Assembly: GCA_009908925.1 (NCBI GenBank)
Contig: JAAAOH010000262.1
Location: forward strand, 1-16,113
Direction: 5' to 3'
Length of the DNA: 16,113 nucleotides
DNA from: Spirochaetota bacterium
GTDB taxonomy: Bacteria; Spirochaetota; Spirochaetia; DSM-27196; PWMO01
The translations under genes and the position numbers were made by a program. The notes beneath the pieces are model-generated. The model had not been told where the DNA came from. It did no database searches and saw nothing but the letters and a program-made list of their open reading frames with translations. Positions within the stretch are counted from its first letter, which is position 1. The number at the start of each line of letters is the position of its first letter. Of this stretch, positions 1-6,410 are shown piece after piece.

Positions 1-2
1 GT

Positions 3-1589
3 CTGCGCAATCCGGTTGTCCGCCGGGTAACCGGTGAGGCCCCGATCCCGCGCCGCGGAACCTTTGACGGCAGCGACGAGGAGGGCGAGCCGCTGCGTGA
101 CGGGACCTACGAGGCCCGGCTCTACGTGCGCTATGAGAACGGCATCGTGGTGAGCTCCCGGACCCGTGAGTTCGTCATCGACACTCAGCCGCCTCGTGGC
201 AGTCTCACGGTAGACACCCTCCCGCAGTCAACTCCGCGGGACGTACTCCTTGCGTTCGGCGGTACGAACAAACAGGAGCTTTCGCTGAGCGCGGAGATCG
301 ATCCGGACGCCGACTGGACCGCAGTCATCGGCGCGCCACAGGGCGAGCTCGAGGTCGACCTTGCAGCACAGGGCATCTCGGGGCCGGAGATCGAGACCAT
401 CTGGGATGGCACCGATCTCGAGGGCACGGAGGTTCCCGACGGCGAGTACAGCCTGCAGCTCCGCGCGATGGATCTTGCCGGCAATGTCGGTACGACCCGT
501 GAAGTCAGCGCTATCAAGGACACAAGTCCCAAGCCCATCGATCTCACCATCGAGGGCGACGTGCTGTTCCCGACGAGGGACGGAGCGGATGCGGAAGTGA
601 CGATTCTGCCGCGGTACGAGGTCGAAGACTACATTGACGATTTCCTCCTCGAGATCCGCAATGCGGACGGCGAGTTGGTGCGCAGTGTCTATCGCAACGA
701 GCCCTTCGACGAGTTCACCTGGAACGGCAGAAACAACGCCGGTGGTATCGTCGCCGAAGGTGAGTACACGGTCGATTTTCAGATTATCTACTACAACGGC
801 GACAGGCCGAAGATTACCGGGGTCGGTCCGATTTACGTCGAGGCCGCGACCGGCGACCTGCGGAATCTGGAGATGTCCGTGGCGCCCCTGCCGTTCTCAC
901 CGGACGGCGACGGCGTGAATGACACGCTGCGTATACAGCTGCGCGTGCCCGCCGCCCTGGACGTACAGGAGTGGTCGGTGCACATCGCCGATCCTATGAC
1001 GAACGGCTTCAGAAACTGGAGCGGAGACGGCAACCCGCCGCGGACACTGACCTGGAACGGACTTTCCGACGACGGTGAGCTCGTTCAGTCTGCGGTGGAC
1101 TACGTGGCAACCTTCCGTGTGGTGGACTCCCGCGGAAACGAGTTCGAGGTGGAGCGGGTCATACCGACCGACATCCTCGTCATGCGCGAGGGCGACAGGC
1201 TCCGCATTCGGATCCCGAGCATACATTTCGCACCGTTCACGGCGGATCTCTTCGATATCGAGATCGATCGACAGGACGAGAACTTCCGCATCCTGCGGCG
1301 CCTCGCGACGGTGCTCGATCGCTATCCCGACTACGAGATACTCGTTGAGGGTCATGCAAACCACATACTGTTCGAGAACGAGCGGGCGAAACGGATGGAA
1401 CAGCAGGAGACCCTGGTCCCGCTCTCGCGTAACCGTGCGCAGGCGGTGAAGGAGGCGCTCATCATCCTCGGTATCGATCGTGACCGCATGGATGTAGAGG
1501 GCGTCGGTGGCGCACGACCAATCGTGCCCTTCGCCGACAAGGAGAATGTCTGGAAGAACAGGCGCGTCGAGTTCCTGCTCGAGCGCTGA
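3..1589 (+). CDS. Surface/periplasmic protein with FlgD-like Ig repeats and OmpA-like C-terminal domain (5' end outside window)
   Basis: The frame is open from the first bases of the window (codon phase begins at base 3) to TGA at 1587-1589, so at least 528 codons are present and the true start lies upstream. An ATG at 126 is internal, because the preceding 41 codons read as the same kind of repeat. Visible repeats have the FlgD/Ig-type pattern 'W-[DN]-G-x-(5)-G-x-x-[VA]-x-[DES]-[GV]-x-Y', for example at nt 408-450, 720-768 and 1050-1107. A 'FSPDGDGVND' segment near nt 894-923 resembles the motif seen in surface Ig-like and gliding-type C-terminal modules. The last ~110 residues are OmpA-like: 'VEGHAN', then 'LSRNRAQAV', and a final 'NRRVEFLL'. 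OmpA-like domains bind peptidoglycan non-covalently, so a role tying the envelope or a surface structure to the wall is likely. The usual GHTD motif reads GHAN, and the loop before 'LS' is long, so wall binding is not assured. A strong terminator follows. Confidence 0.8.
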   Translation: MRNPVVRRVTGEAPIPRRGTFDGSDEEGEPLRDGTYEARLYVRYENGIVVSSRTREFVIDTQPPRGSLTVDTLPQSTPRDVLLAFGGTNKQELSLSAEIDPDADWTAVIGAPQGELEVDLAAQGISGPEIETIWDGTDLEGTEVPDGEYSLQLRAMDLAGNVGTTREVSAIKDTSPKPIDLTIEGDVLFPTRDGADAEVTILPRYEVEDYIDDFLLEIRNADGELVRSVYRNEPFDEFTWNGRNNAGGIVAEGEYTVDFQIIYYNGDRPKITGVGPIYVEAATGDLRNLEMSVAPLPFSPDGDGVNDTLRIQLRVPAALDVQEWSVHIADPMTNGFRNWSGDGNPPRTLTWNGLSDDGELVQSAVDYVATFRVVDSRGNEFEVERVIPTDILVMREGDRLRIRIPSIHFAPFTADLFDIEIDRQDENFRILRRLATVLDRYPDYEILVEGHANHILFENERAKRMEQQETLVPLSRNRAQAVKEALIILGIDRDRMDVEGVGGARPIVPFADKENVWKNRRVEFLLER

Positions 1590-1620
1590 GACCCGACGAC
1601 TCCGACGTCAGAGGAAAGAC

Positions 1621-1654
1621 AGAGCCGCCCGGTGATTCGCCGGGCGGCTCTTTT
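1621..1654 (+). terminator. Intrinsic terminator of the OmpA-like gene
   Basis: A perfect 12-bp stem (1621-1632 with 1640-1651, AGAGCCGCCCGG / CCGGGCGGCTCT), a 7-nt loop and a T run at 1651-1654 lie 31 nt after the upstream stop codon. It separates the upstream gene from the promoter at 1701. Confidence 0.85.
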
Positions 1655-1700
1655 GTACGAAAGGTATGCGAGCGGGCCCATGGGTCGGTCACGGGCACTG

Positions 1701-1730
1701 TTGACCGGGTCGGATCGGCTCTGCTATATT
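1701..1730 (+). promoter_or_regulatory. Sigma70-type promoter with extended -10
   Basis: TTGACC at 1701-1706 and TATATT at 1725-1730 are separated by 18 bp. A TG one base upstream of the -10 hexamer (1722-1723) makes it an extended -10. It lies just after a terminator and about 50 nt before the small ORF at 1780, so it should drive that gene. It is the best consensus promoter seen in the window. Confidence 0.7.
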
Positions 1731-1779
1731 TCAGTCTCGAAACACCCGGAGATCATAATCCCCCGTTGAGGAGAAAGAT

Positions 1780-2034
1780 ATGTCGAAGTCCAATCGCGGA
1801 CGCAACCTGAAAGATGAACGAAAGAACGGTGCACGCGGCACCTGCCCCATTACCGGCAAAACCGGCGTGAAGCTCGTCTATGAGCATGAGATCGACGGTA
1901 AAAAGGTGATGATTTCCAAGACCGCCAAGGCTACGCTCGAGAACCAGAAGCGTAGCGAGGCGAAGAAGCAGGCCCAGAAAGACCAGAAGAAGGAAGATAC
2001 GAAGGAAGAGGCAGCCCCGGCGGCGGCCGAGTAA
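1780..2034 (+). CDS. Small lysine-rich protein of unknown function (84 aa)
   Basis: ATG at 1780 is preceded by a good ribosome binding site (GAGGAGAAAG, about 1768-1777). The 84-residue product has three parts. Residues 1-20 are basic and rich in Arg and Asn. Residues 20-55 hold a compact segment with 'GTCPITGKTG' (single Cys22) followed by beta-like 'VKLVYEHEIDGKKVMIS'. The tail from about 56 is highly charged, probably helical, and ends in Glu/Ala/Pro. There is no signal peptide or membrane segment, so it should be cytosolic. The basic head and the CPxTG knuckle recall small ribosome-associated or RNA-binding proteins such as L28, which opens with a similar 'C-x-[VI]-T-G-K', but the rest does not match L28 and a paired Cys for zinc is missing. 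I do not assign a function. It is monocistronic: its own promoter is upstream and ackA converges downstream. Its reading frame, RBS and promoter make it a very likely real gene, probably well expressed. Confidence 0.8.
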   Translation: MSKSNRGRNLKDERKNGARGTCPITGKTGVKLVYEHEIDGKKVMISKTAKATLENQKRSEAKKQAQKDQKKEDTKEEAAPAAAE

Positions 2035-2057
2035 CTCAACCCCTCAGCGTACCGCTC

Positions 2058-2170
2058 TTTCAGCGCACGGCCGCCCACAGTGGCGGCCCTGCCGAACCAT
2101 TCCCCCGCCACCCAACATTCTCACCCGAAATATCGGTGCCGGCTCATAGCCGGCGTTTCAGCGCATGGCC
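2058..2170. repeat. Pair of 15-bp direct repeats and two short hairpins in a convergent gap
   Basis: The 160-bp gap between the small gene and ackA contains the direct repeat TTTCAGCGCAyGGCC at 2058-2072 and 2156-2170 (one mismatch). It also has two hairpins: GGCCGCC/GGCGGCC at 2069-2075 and 2082-2088, and GCCGGC/GCCGGC at 2138-2143 and 2149-2154. Neither hairpin has a clear T run on either strand, so they are weak candidates for ends of the two convergent transcripts. No ORF here is convincing. Confidence 0.45.
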
Positions 2171-2194
2171 CGCGTTCGATGCAGGGTCGGCGCC

Positions 2195-3568
2195 TCAGTC
2201 ACATTCCTCGGGATTCTCGGTCTGCTGCGGCACGCGGTCCATGGCGAGGATATCCTCGAGTCCTTCGAGCTCGCCGATGTCCTTGTCGATGCAGCCGTTT
2301 CGTTCCTTGTTGAGGTAGGCGGGATCCTGGAAGGAGTAGGTGAACTTCGTGTGAACATCGTAGGACCCCTGCATCAGGGCGTAGGTATCCTCGGTCATCA
2401 CGAGCTCCTCGTCGGTGGGAATGACGAAGATCTTCGTCGGTGATTCGTCGGTGGAGATGATCGTCTCGGCGTTCTTGGTTCGGGAGATGGAGTTACGGTG
2501 CTTGTCGAGGTGGATCCCCATGAAGTCGAGCCCTTCTACCGCTTTTTCCCGGATGAGCGGGCCGCGCTCGCCGACGCCGGCGGTGAAGACGATGGCATCC
2601 ACGCGTTGCAGGGATGCCATATAGGCGCCGATGTATTTCCGCAGCCGGTATGCCTCTATCTCGATCGCGAGCTCGGCGAGCTCATCTCCCTTCTTGGCGG
2701 CATTCTGAATATCGCGACGATCCACGTACTTTTCGGTTATACCGAGAACGCCGCTCTTCTTGTTGAGCGCGCGCTCGATTTCCTCCGGCTGCATGCCGCC
2801 GACGTTCATCATGTGGAAGGGGATGGCCGGATCTATGTCGCCCGAGCGGGTGCCCATCACCAGACCTTCGAGCGGGGTGAGGCCCATCGAGGTATCCACC
2901 GAGACACCGTTCTCCACCGCGTTTATGCTCGCGCCGTTTCCGACGTGCGCGATGATGAGGTTCGTCTCGAAGGGGTCTTTGCCGAGGAGCACGGCGGCGC
3001 GCTTTGCGGTATAGAGAAACGAGGTGCCGTGAAAGCCGTAGCGGCGTACCCCGTGCGTGCGGTACCAATCGTAGGGTAGCGCGTAGAGGAAGCTTCGCTT
3101 GGGCATGGTCTGGTGCCATGCCGTGTCCATGACCGCACAGTGGGGGATGTCGGGTAGTACGGACTGAGCAGCCTCGATGCCCGTGATGTTTGCCGGGTTG
3201 TGCAGAGGCGCGAGCGGCTGAATTTCGCGAAACGTGTCGAGCACCTTCTTGTCCACGATGACGGACTTCGCGAATTTCTCCCCGCCGTGTACGACCCGAT
3301 GTCCCACGGCTTTGATCTCCGTGATGTCGGAGAGCGCCCCGTAGTCCGAATCCACAAGCGTCTCCATGATCAGCTGGATCGCCTCCTTGTGATCGGGGCA
3401 GGAGTGTTCCTTGGTGAGCTCTTCTTTCCCCACGACCTTGTGAGTGATGGCCGAGCCTTCCTGCGTGACACGTTCGACGACACCGCCGGCGATCGACTCC
3501 TTTCGTTCCCAGTCGTAGAGCTGGTATTTTACCGACGAGCTTCCGCAATTGAGCGTGAGAATGACCAT
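2195..3568 (-). CDS. ackA: Acetate kinase with C-terminal extension
   Basis: The 457-residue product transfers phosphate between acetate and acetyl phosphate, giving ATP in the final step of acetate fermentation (with phosphotransacetylase) in the cytosol. The start at 3568 was chosen over an in-frame ATG at 3628 because the protein then opens 'MVILTLNCGSSSVKY', the family N-terminus, and GGAGG sits 5 nt upstream (3574-3578). Family residues fall at expected positions: Asn7, Arg91 in 'HRVVHGG', His123 in 'PLHNPAN', Asp148 in 'VMDTAWHQTMP', His180 in 'YGFHGTS', Arg241 in 'GTRSGDIDP', 'TAGVGER' at 329-335, and 'PTDEEL' at 384-389. Two things are unusual. The residue after HGTS is Phe184, where His is common. 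About 58 residues follow the point where acetate kinases of ~400 residues normally end. This acidic tail contains two Cys and has no domain I recognise. The gene is divergent from the agl operon. Assignment is firm; the role of the tail is unknown. Confidence 0.96.
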   Translation of the reverse strand: MVILTLNCGSSSVKYQLYDWERKESIAGGVVERVTQEGSAITHKVVGKEELTKEHSCPDHKEAIQLIMETLVDSDYGALSDITEIKAVGHRVVHGGEKFAKSVIVDKKVLDTFREIQPLAPLHNPANITGIEAAQSVLPDIPHCAVMDTAWHQTMPKRSFLYALPYDWYRTHGVRRYGFHGTSFLYTAKRAAVLLGKDPFETNLIIAHVGNGASINAVENGVSVDTSMGLTPLEGLVMGTRSGDIDPAIPFHMMNVGGMQPEEIERALNKKSGVLGITEKYVDRRDIQNAAKKGDELAELAIEIEAYRLRKYIGAYMASLQRVDAIVFTAGVGERGPLIREKAVEGLDFMGIHLDKHRNSISRTKNAETIISTDESPTKIFVIPTDEELVMTEDTYALMQGSYDVHTKFTYSFQDPAYLNKERNGCIDKDIGELEGLEDILAMDRVPQQTENPEECD

Positions 3569-3589
3569 TACAGCCTCCGGGCTTCCGTC

Positions 3590-3617
3590 ATTAGACCTGG
3601 TGTGGATTCGTTTCAAG
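3590..3617 (-). promoter_or_regulatory. Candidate ackA promoter
   Basis: On the minus strand a CTTGAA hexamer (3617-3612) and TCTAAT (3595-3590) are 16 bp apart. Reading the -35 as TTGAAA (3616-3611) leaves a short 15-bp spacer. Transcription would begin a few bases before the GGAGG at 3578-3574. This is a motif match only. Confidence 0.35.
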
Positions 3618-3694
3618 CATTTTCCCACAGACCCGCCGAAGTTTCAACATCGACGATGCCGGGGCTGAGCCGGCACCGGTTCGGGAATTTCCTG

Positions 3695-3723
3695 TTGCGC
3701 TCTTTGCCGATCAGGTTTACACT
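3695..3723 (+). promoter_or_regulatory. Candidate promoter of the agl operon
   Basis: TTGCGC (3695-3700) and TACACT (3718-3723) are separated by exactly 17 bp, about 105 nt before the binding-protein start. The next element downstream is a palindrome at the predicted start point. Confidence 0.5.
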
Positions 3724-3726
3724 GAT

Positions 3727-3737
3727 CGTTAGTAACG
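3727..3737 (+). promoter_or_regulatory. Candidate LacI-type operator
   Basis: CGTTA-G-TAACG is a perfect 5+1+5 palindrome placed 3 bp after the -10 hexamer, so a bound protein would block initiation. The LacI-family gene at the end of the same operon is the obvious candidate binder. The site is short, and no second copy was found near the lacI start. Confidence 0.35.
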
Positions 3738-3741
3738 CGTA

Positions 3742-3756
3742 AGAGCCACGGGCTCT
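3742..3756 (+). other. Leader stem-loop in the agl 5' UTR
   Basis: AGAGCC-ACG-GGCTCT forms a 6-bp stem with a 3-nt loop in the untranslated leader, followed by an A run rather than a T run. It is not a terminator for the plus strand. It could protect the 5' end of the mRNA, or be incidental. Confidence 0.35.
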
Positions 3757-3829
3757 CAAAAAAGGGGGTAGCGGATCCACCACCAGACGGATCCCCTGCC
3801 CACGAGACATACCAAAGAGGAGGAACGAA

Positions 3830-5200
3830 ATGAGAAAGTTTGCACGACCGGCGCTGACGGCGCTGGTAGTACTGCTTCTCGGCATGACCCTTGTGCTTGC
3901 CGGTTGCGGTGGCGGGCAGACCGCCGAAGAGGAGCAGGCAGAGCAGGAAGCGGCCGAGGCCGCCGCTGCCGCCGCTACAGATAACCCCTGGACGAACGGT
4001 GAGGATCTTTCCGGCGAGACCGTAAACATCTTCGGCGCATTCGTCGACACTGACGCCGAGAACTTCGAGGCCAGCATGGTTCCCTTCGAGGAGCAGACCG
4101 GCATCGAAATCGAGTACGAGGGATCCGGCGACTTCGAGTCGCTCATTTCCGTCCGGACCGAGGGCGGAGATCCCCCCGACATCGCGGCCTTCCCCCAGCC
4201 CGGTCTCATGTACGACCTTATCGACCGCGGCCACATCATGGACGTTCGCGACATGGTCTCCGAGGACAAGCTCTCGAGCAACTACGACCAGAGCTGGCGT
4301 GACATGGCCATGTACGGCGGCATCGAGGCAGGCGTGTGGTACCGCGCCAACGTGAAGAGCCTGGTCTGGTATCCGCACCCTGAGTTCGGCGATGCGGGCT
4401 ACGAGATCCCCGAGACCTGGGACGAGATGATTGCCCTCTCCGATCAGATGGTTTCTGACGGCGAGACTCCCTGGAGCATCGCCATGGAGAGCTCCGGTGC
4501 TACCGGCTGGGTCGCCACAGACTGGATGGAAGACATCATGCTTCGCACCGCACCGCCCGAGGCCTACGACCAGTGGGTCGCCGGCGAGCTCCCCTTCAAC
4601 TCCGAAGAGGTCAAGCGCGCAGCAAACATCATGGCCGAGATCTGGTTCAACGAAGACTACGTACTCGGCGGCACCAACTCAATCCTGACCGTACCCTTCG
4701 GCGACGGTGTTGCTCCACTCGAGCAGAATCCGCCGCGGGCATGGATGCATCGGCAGGCAAGCTTCATCACCGGATTCTTCTCCGAGGACGTCGAGCTTGG
4801 TGACGACATACGCTACTTCTACCTGCCGCCGATCGACGAGGAAGAGGGACGCGCGGTGCTGACCGCAGGCGACATCCTCAGCCCCATGACCGACGATCCG
4901 GCAACGGCAGCGGCCATGCGCTACCTCTCCGAAGGTCTTTCGACACGGGCCTGGGTTGAGTCCGGAACCATGGTCTCTCCGCACAACGATGTAGACCTCG
5001 ACTGGTATCCCAATGAGTGGTCCCGCGGCTATGCAGAGATTCTGTCGAACGCCGACACGGTGCGCTTCGACGCATCGGACCTCATGCCCGGACAGGTCGG
5101 AACCGGATCCTTCTGGACCGGCATGACCAACTGGGTCAGCGGCTCGGATCTCGAGACTGTTCTGCAGAACATCGACGAATCCTGGCCCGAGTCAGAGTAA
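3830..5200 (+). CDS. aglE: Alpha-glucoside ABC transporter substrate-binding lipoprotein (AglE-like)
   Basis: This 456-residue extracytoplasmic binding protein should capture alpha-glucosides (trehalose, maltose or sucrose type) and deliver them to the two permeases that follow. Residues 1-25 form a lipoprotein signal ending 'LVLAG-C26', so it would be anchored by a lipid on Cys26. An Ala/Glu-rich linker (about 33-50) precedes the folded domain. Family-1 binding-protein features include 'GGDPPDIAAFPQPGLMYDLI' near residues 115-135. The AglE-like core is clear: 'ANVKSLVWY', 'ETWDEMIALSDQM', 'TDWMEDIMLRTA' and 'WMHRQASFITGFF'. ATG at 3830 has GAGGAGG 6 nt upstream (3817-3823). It is the first gene of the operon. 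The protein is notably acidic, which can go with a saline habitat, though binding proteins are often acidic. Substrate is inferred from family likeness only. Confidence 0.88.
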   Translation: MRKFARPALTALVVLLLGMTLVLAGCGGGQTAEEEQAEQEAAEAAAAAATDNPWTNGEDLSGETVNIFGAFVDTDAENFEASMVPFEEQTGIEIEYEGSGDFESLISVRTEGGDPPDIAAFPQPGLMYDLIDRGHIMDVRDMVSEDKLSSNYDQSWRDMAMYGGIEAGVWYRANVKSLVWYPHPEFGDAGYEIPETWDEMIALSDQMVSDGETPWSIAMESSGATGWVATDWMEDIMLRTAPPEAYDQWVAGELPFNSEEVKRAANIMAEIWFNEDYVLGGTNSILTVPFGDGVAPLEQNPPRAWMHRQASFITGFFSEDVELGDDIRYFYLPPIDEEEGRAVLTAGDILSPMTDDPATAAAMRYLSEGLSTRAWVESGTMVSPHNDVDLDWYPNEWSRGYAEILSNADTVRFDASDLMPGQVGTGSFWTGMTNWVSGSDLETVLQNIDESWPESE

Positions 5201-5211
5201 GCGTTTCGGAT

Positions 5212-5245
5212 GCCGGCACGAGCCTCTGCTCGTGCCGGCTTTCTT
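5212..5245 (+). terminator. Intercistronic terminator/attenuator between binding-protein and permease genes
   Basis: A perfect 12-bp stem (GCCGGCACGAGC at 5212-5223 with its complement at 5228-5239), a CTCT loop and a T-rich tail (TTTCTT, 5240-5245) follow the binding-protein stop by 11 nt. A partial terminator or 3'-stabilising hairpin here would give more binding protein than permease, a common arrangement in sugar ABC operons. Confidence 0.75.
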
Positions 5246-5299
5246 CCTCCCCCGGCAGCATGCACGAGGGGAACAATATGCGGCAAGGCGGGAGCTGCT

Positions 5300-6406
5300 A
5301 TGAGTAGTACGGCTAACAATACAGGCCTGGCGGGATTCCTGTCCTCCAGGTACGGCAAAATGATTGTCTCGCTTGCGGGCCTTCTGGCGGTGATAGCGAT
5401 CCTCGTCCAGGGCTTCCTGTACATGCGAGACGCGGAGATTTCGAAGCTGACCGTCGCCATACTGGCGCTGGTTATCGGCATCGGAGGAATCTGGGGTCTT
5501 CTGGCGTCGCTCAACTTCTTCGTTGAGTCGCTTGGAGAACGCGCGCGCGTGAAGTTGCGGCCGTTCATATTCGCCGGTCCGGCGGCCGCCGTACTGGGCC
5601 TCTACATTGTGTATCCGGCACTGCGAACGCTGTATATCAGCTTTTTCAATCGGACGAGTACCGAGTTCGTGGGCCTGAGAAACTATGCGTTCATATTCAC
5701 CGACCCGCAGATGGTCATCGTGCTGCGGAACACGTTGATGTGGGTCGTATTTGTTCCGGCTCTTGCGGTCGCGCTCGGGCTGCTCATCGCGGTCATGACC
5801 GACCGGCTGTCACAAACCATGGAGAAGGTCACGAAGTCGTTGATCTTCCTCCCGCTGGCCATTTCCTTCGTCGGCGCGAGCGTCATCTGGCGCTTCGTCT
5901 ATTACTACCAGCCCCCCGGCTCTACCCAGATTGGCTTACTCAATGCCGTTGTTACGGCGTTAGGGGGTGATCCGGTTGCCTGGCTGATCATCAGGCCGTG
6001 GAACAACTTCTTTCTGTTGTTCATCATGATCTGGCTGCAGACCGGTTTTGCCATGGTGATTCTCTCCGCCTCCGTAAAGGGCGTTCCAAAAGACCTTCTG
6101 GAGGCAGCGCGCATAGACGGGGCGGGCGAAGTCAGGGCTTTCTTCAATGTTACCGTGCCCTACATAAGCGGGGCCATCCTGACAGTGTGGACTACGATCC
6201 TGTTTCTGGTTCTCAAGATCTTCGACATCGTCTATGTCATGACGAGCGGACGCTTCGATACCGGTATAGTTGCATCACGGTTCTACCAGGAGGCGTTCAT
6301 TTTCCGGAACTTCGGTAGAGGATCCGCGCTCGCGGTGTTCCTCTTCATCGTGGTGATCCCGTTCATGGTGCAGAATGTGCGATCGATGCAGGAAAAGAGG
6401 AGGTAG
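5300..6406 (+). CDS. aglF: Alpha-glucoside ABC transporter permease (AglF-like)
   Basis: This 368-residue inner-membrane permease is one of the two channel subunits. ATG at 5300 (GCGGGAG about 6 nt upstream) is preferred to the in-frame ATG at 5210. The longer form would add 30 residues encoded by the attenuator hairpin and an unstructured, Ala/Arg/Cys-containing stretch. The permease contact loop 'EAARIDGAGEVRAFF' is at residues 268-282 and should dock with an ABC ATPase. The core resembles AglF: 'GLRNYAFIF', 'FLPLAISFVGASVIWRF' and 'MTSGRFDTGIVASRFYQEAF'. Two extra hydrophobic segments (about 20-43 and 53-78) precede the usual first helix near residue 90. No ATPase gene is present in the operon; a shared MsmK/UgpC-type ATPase elsewhere is likely. 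Confidence 0.87.
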   Translation: MSSTANNTGLAGFLSSRYGKMIVSLAGLLAVIAILVQGFLYMRDAEISKLTVAILALVIGIGGIWGLLASLNFFVESLGERARVKLRPFIFAGPAAAVLGLYIVYPALRTLYISFFNRTSTEFVGLRNYAFIFTDPQMVIVLRNTLMWVVFVPALAVALGLLIAVMTDRLSQTMEKVTKSLIFLPLAISFVGASVIWRFVYYYQPPGSTQIGLLNAVVTALGGDPVAWLIIRPWNNFFLLFIMIWLQTGFAMVILSASVKGVPKDLLEAARIDGAGEVRAFFNVTVPYISGAILTVWTTILFLVLKIFDIVYVMTSGRFDTGIVASRFYQEAFIFRNFGRGSALAVFLFIVVIPFMVQNVRSMQEKRR

Positions 6407-6410
6407 CGGC

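Noticed and set aside
2498..3079. Plus-strand ORF opposite ackA
   Set aside because: AckA is unambiguous here; no start signals or domain on the plus strand.
3569..3628. N-terminal 20-residue extension of AckA from ATG at 3628
   Set aside because: The added residues do not resemble the family, and the internal ATG at 3568 has GGAGG and the exact acetate kinase N-terminus.
5210..5299. Upstream start of the AglF-like permease
   Set aside because: It would translate the attenuator hairpin into an Ala/Arg/Pro-rich stretch; ATG at 5300 has its own ribosome site.
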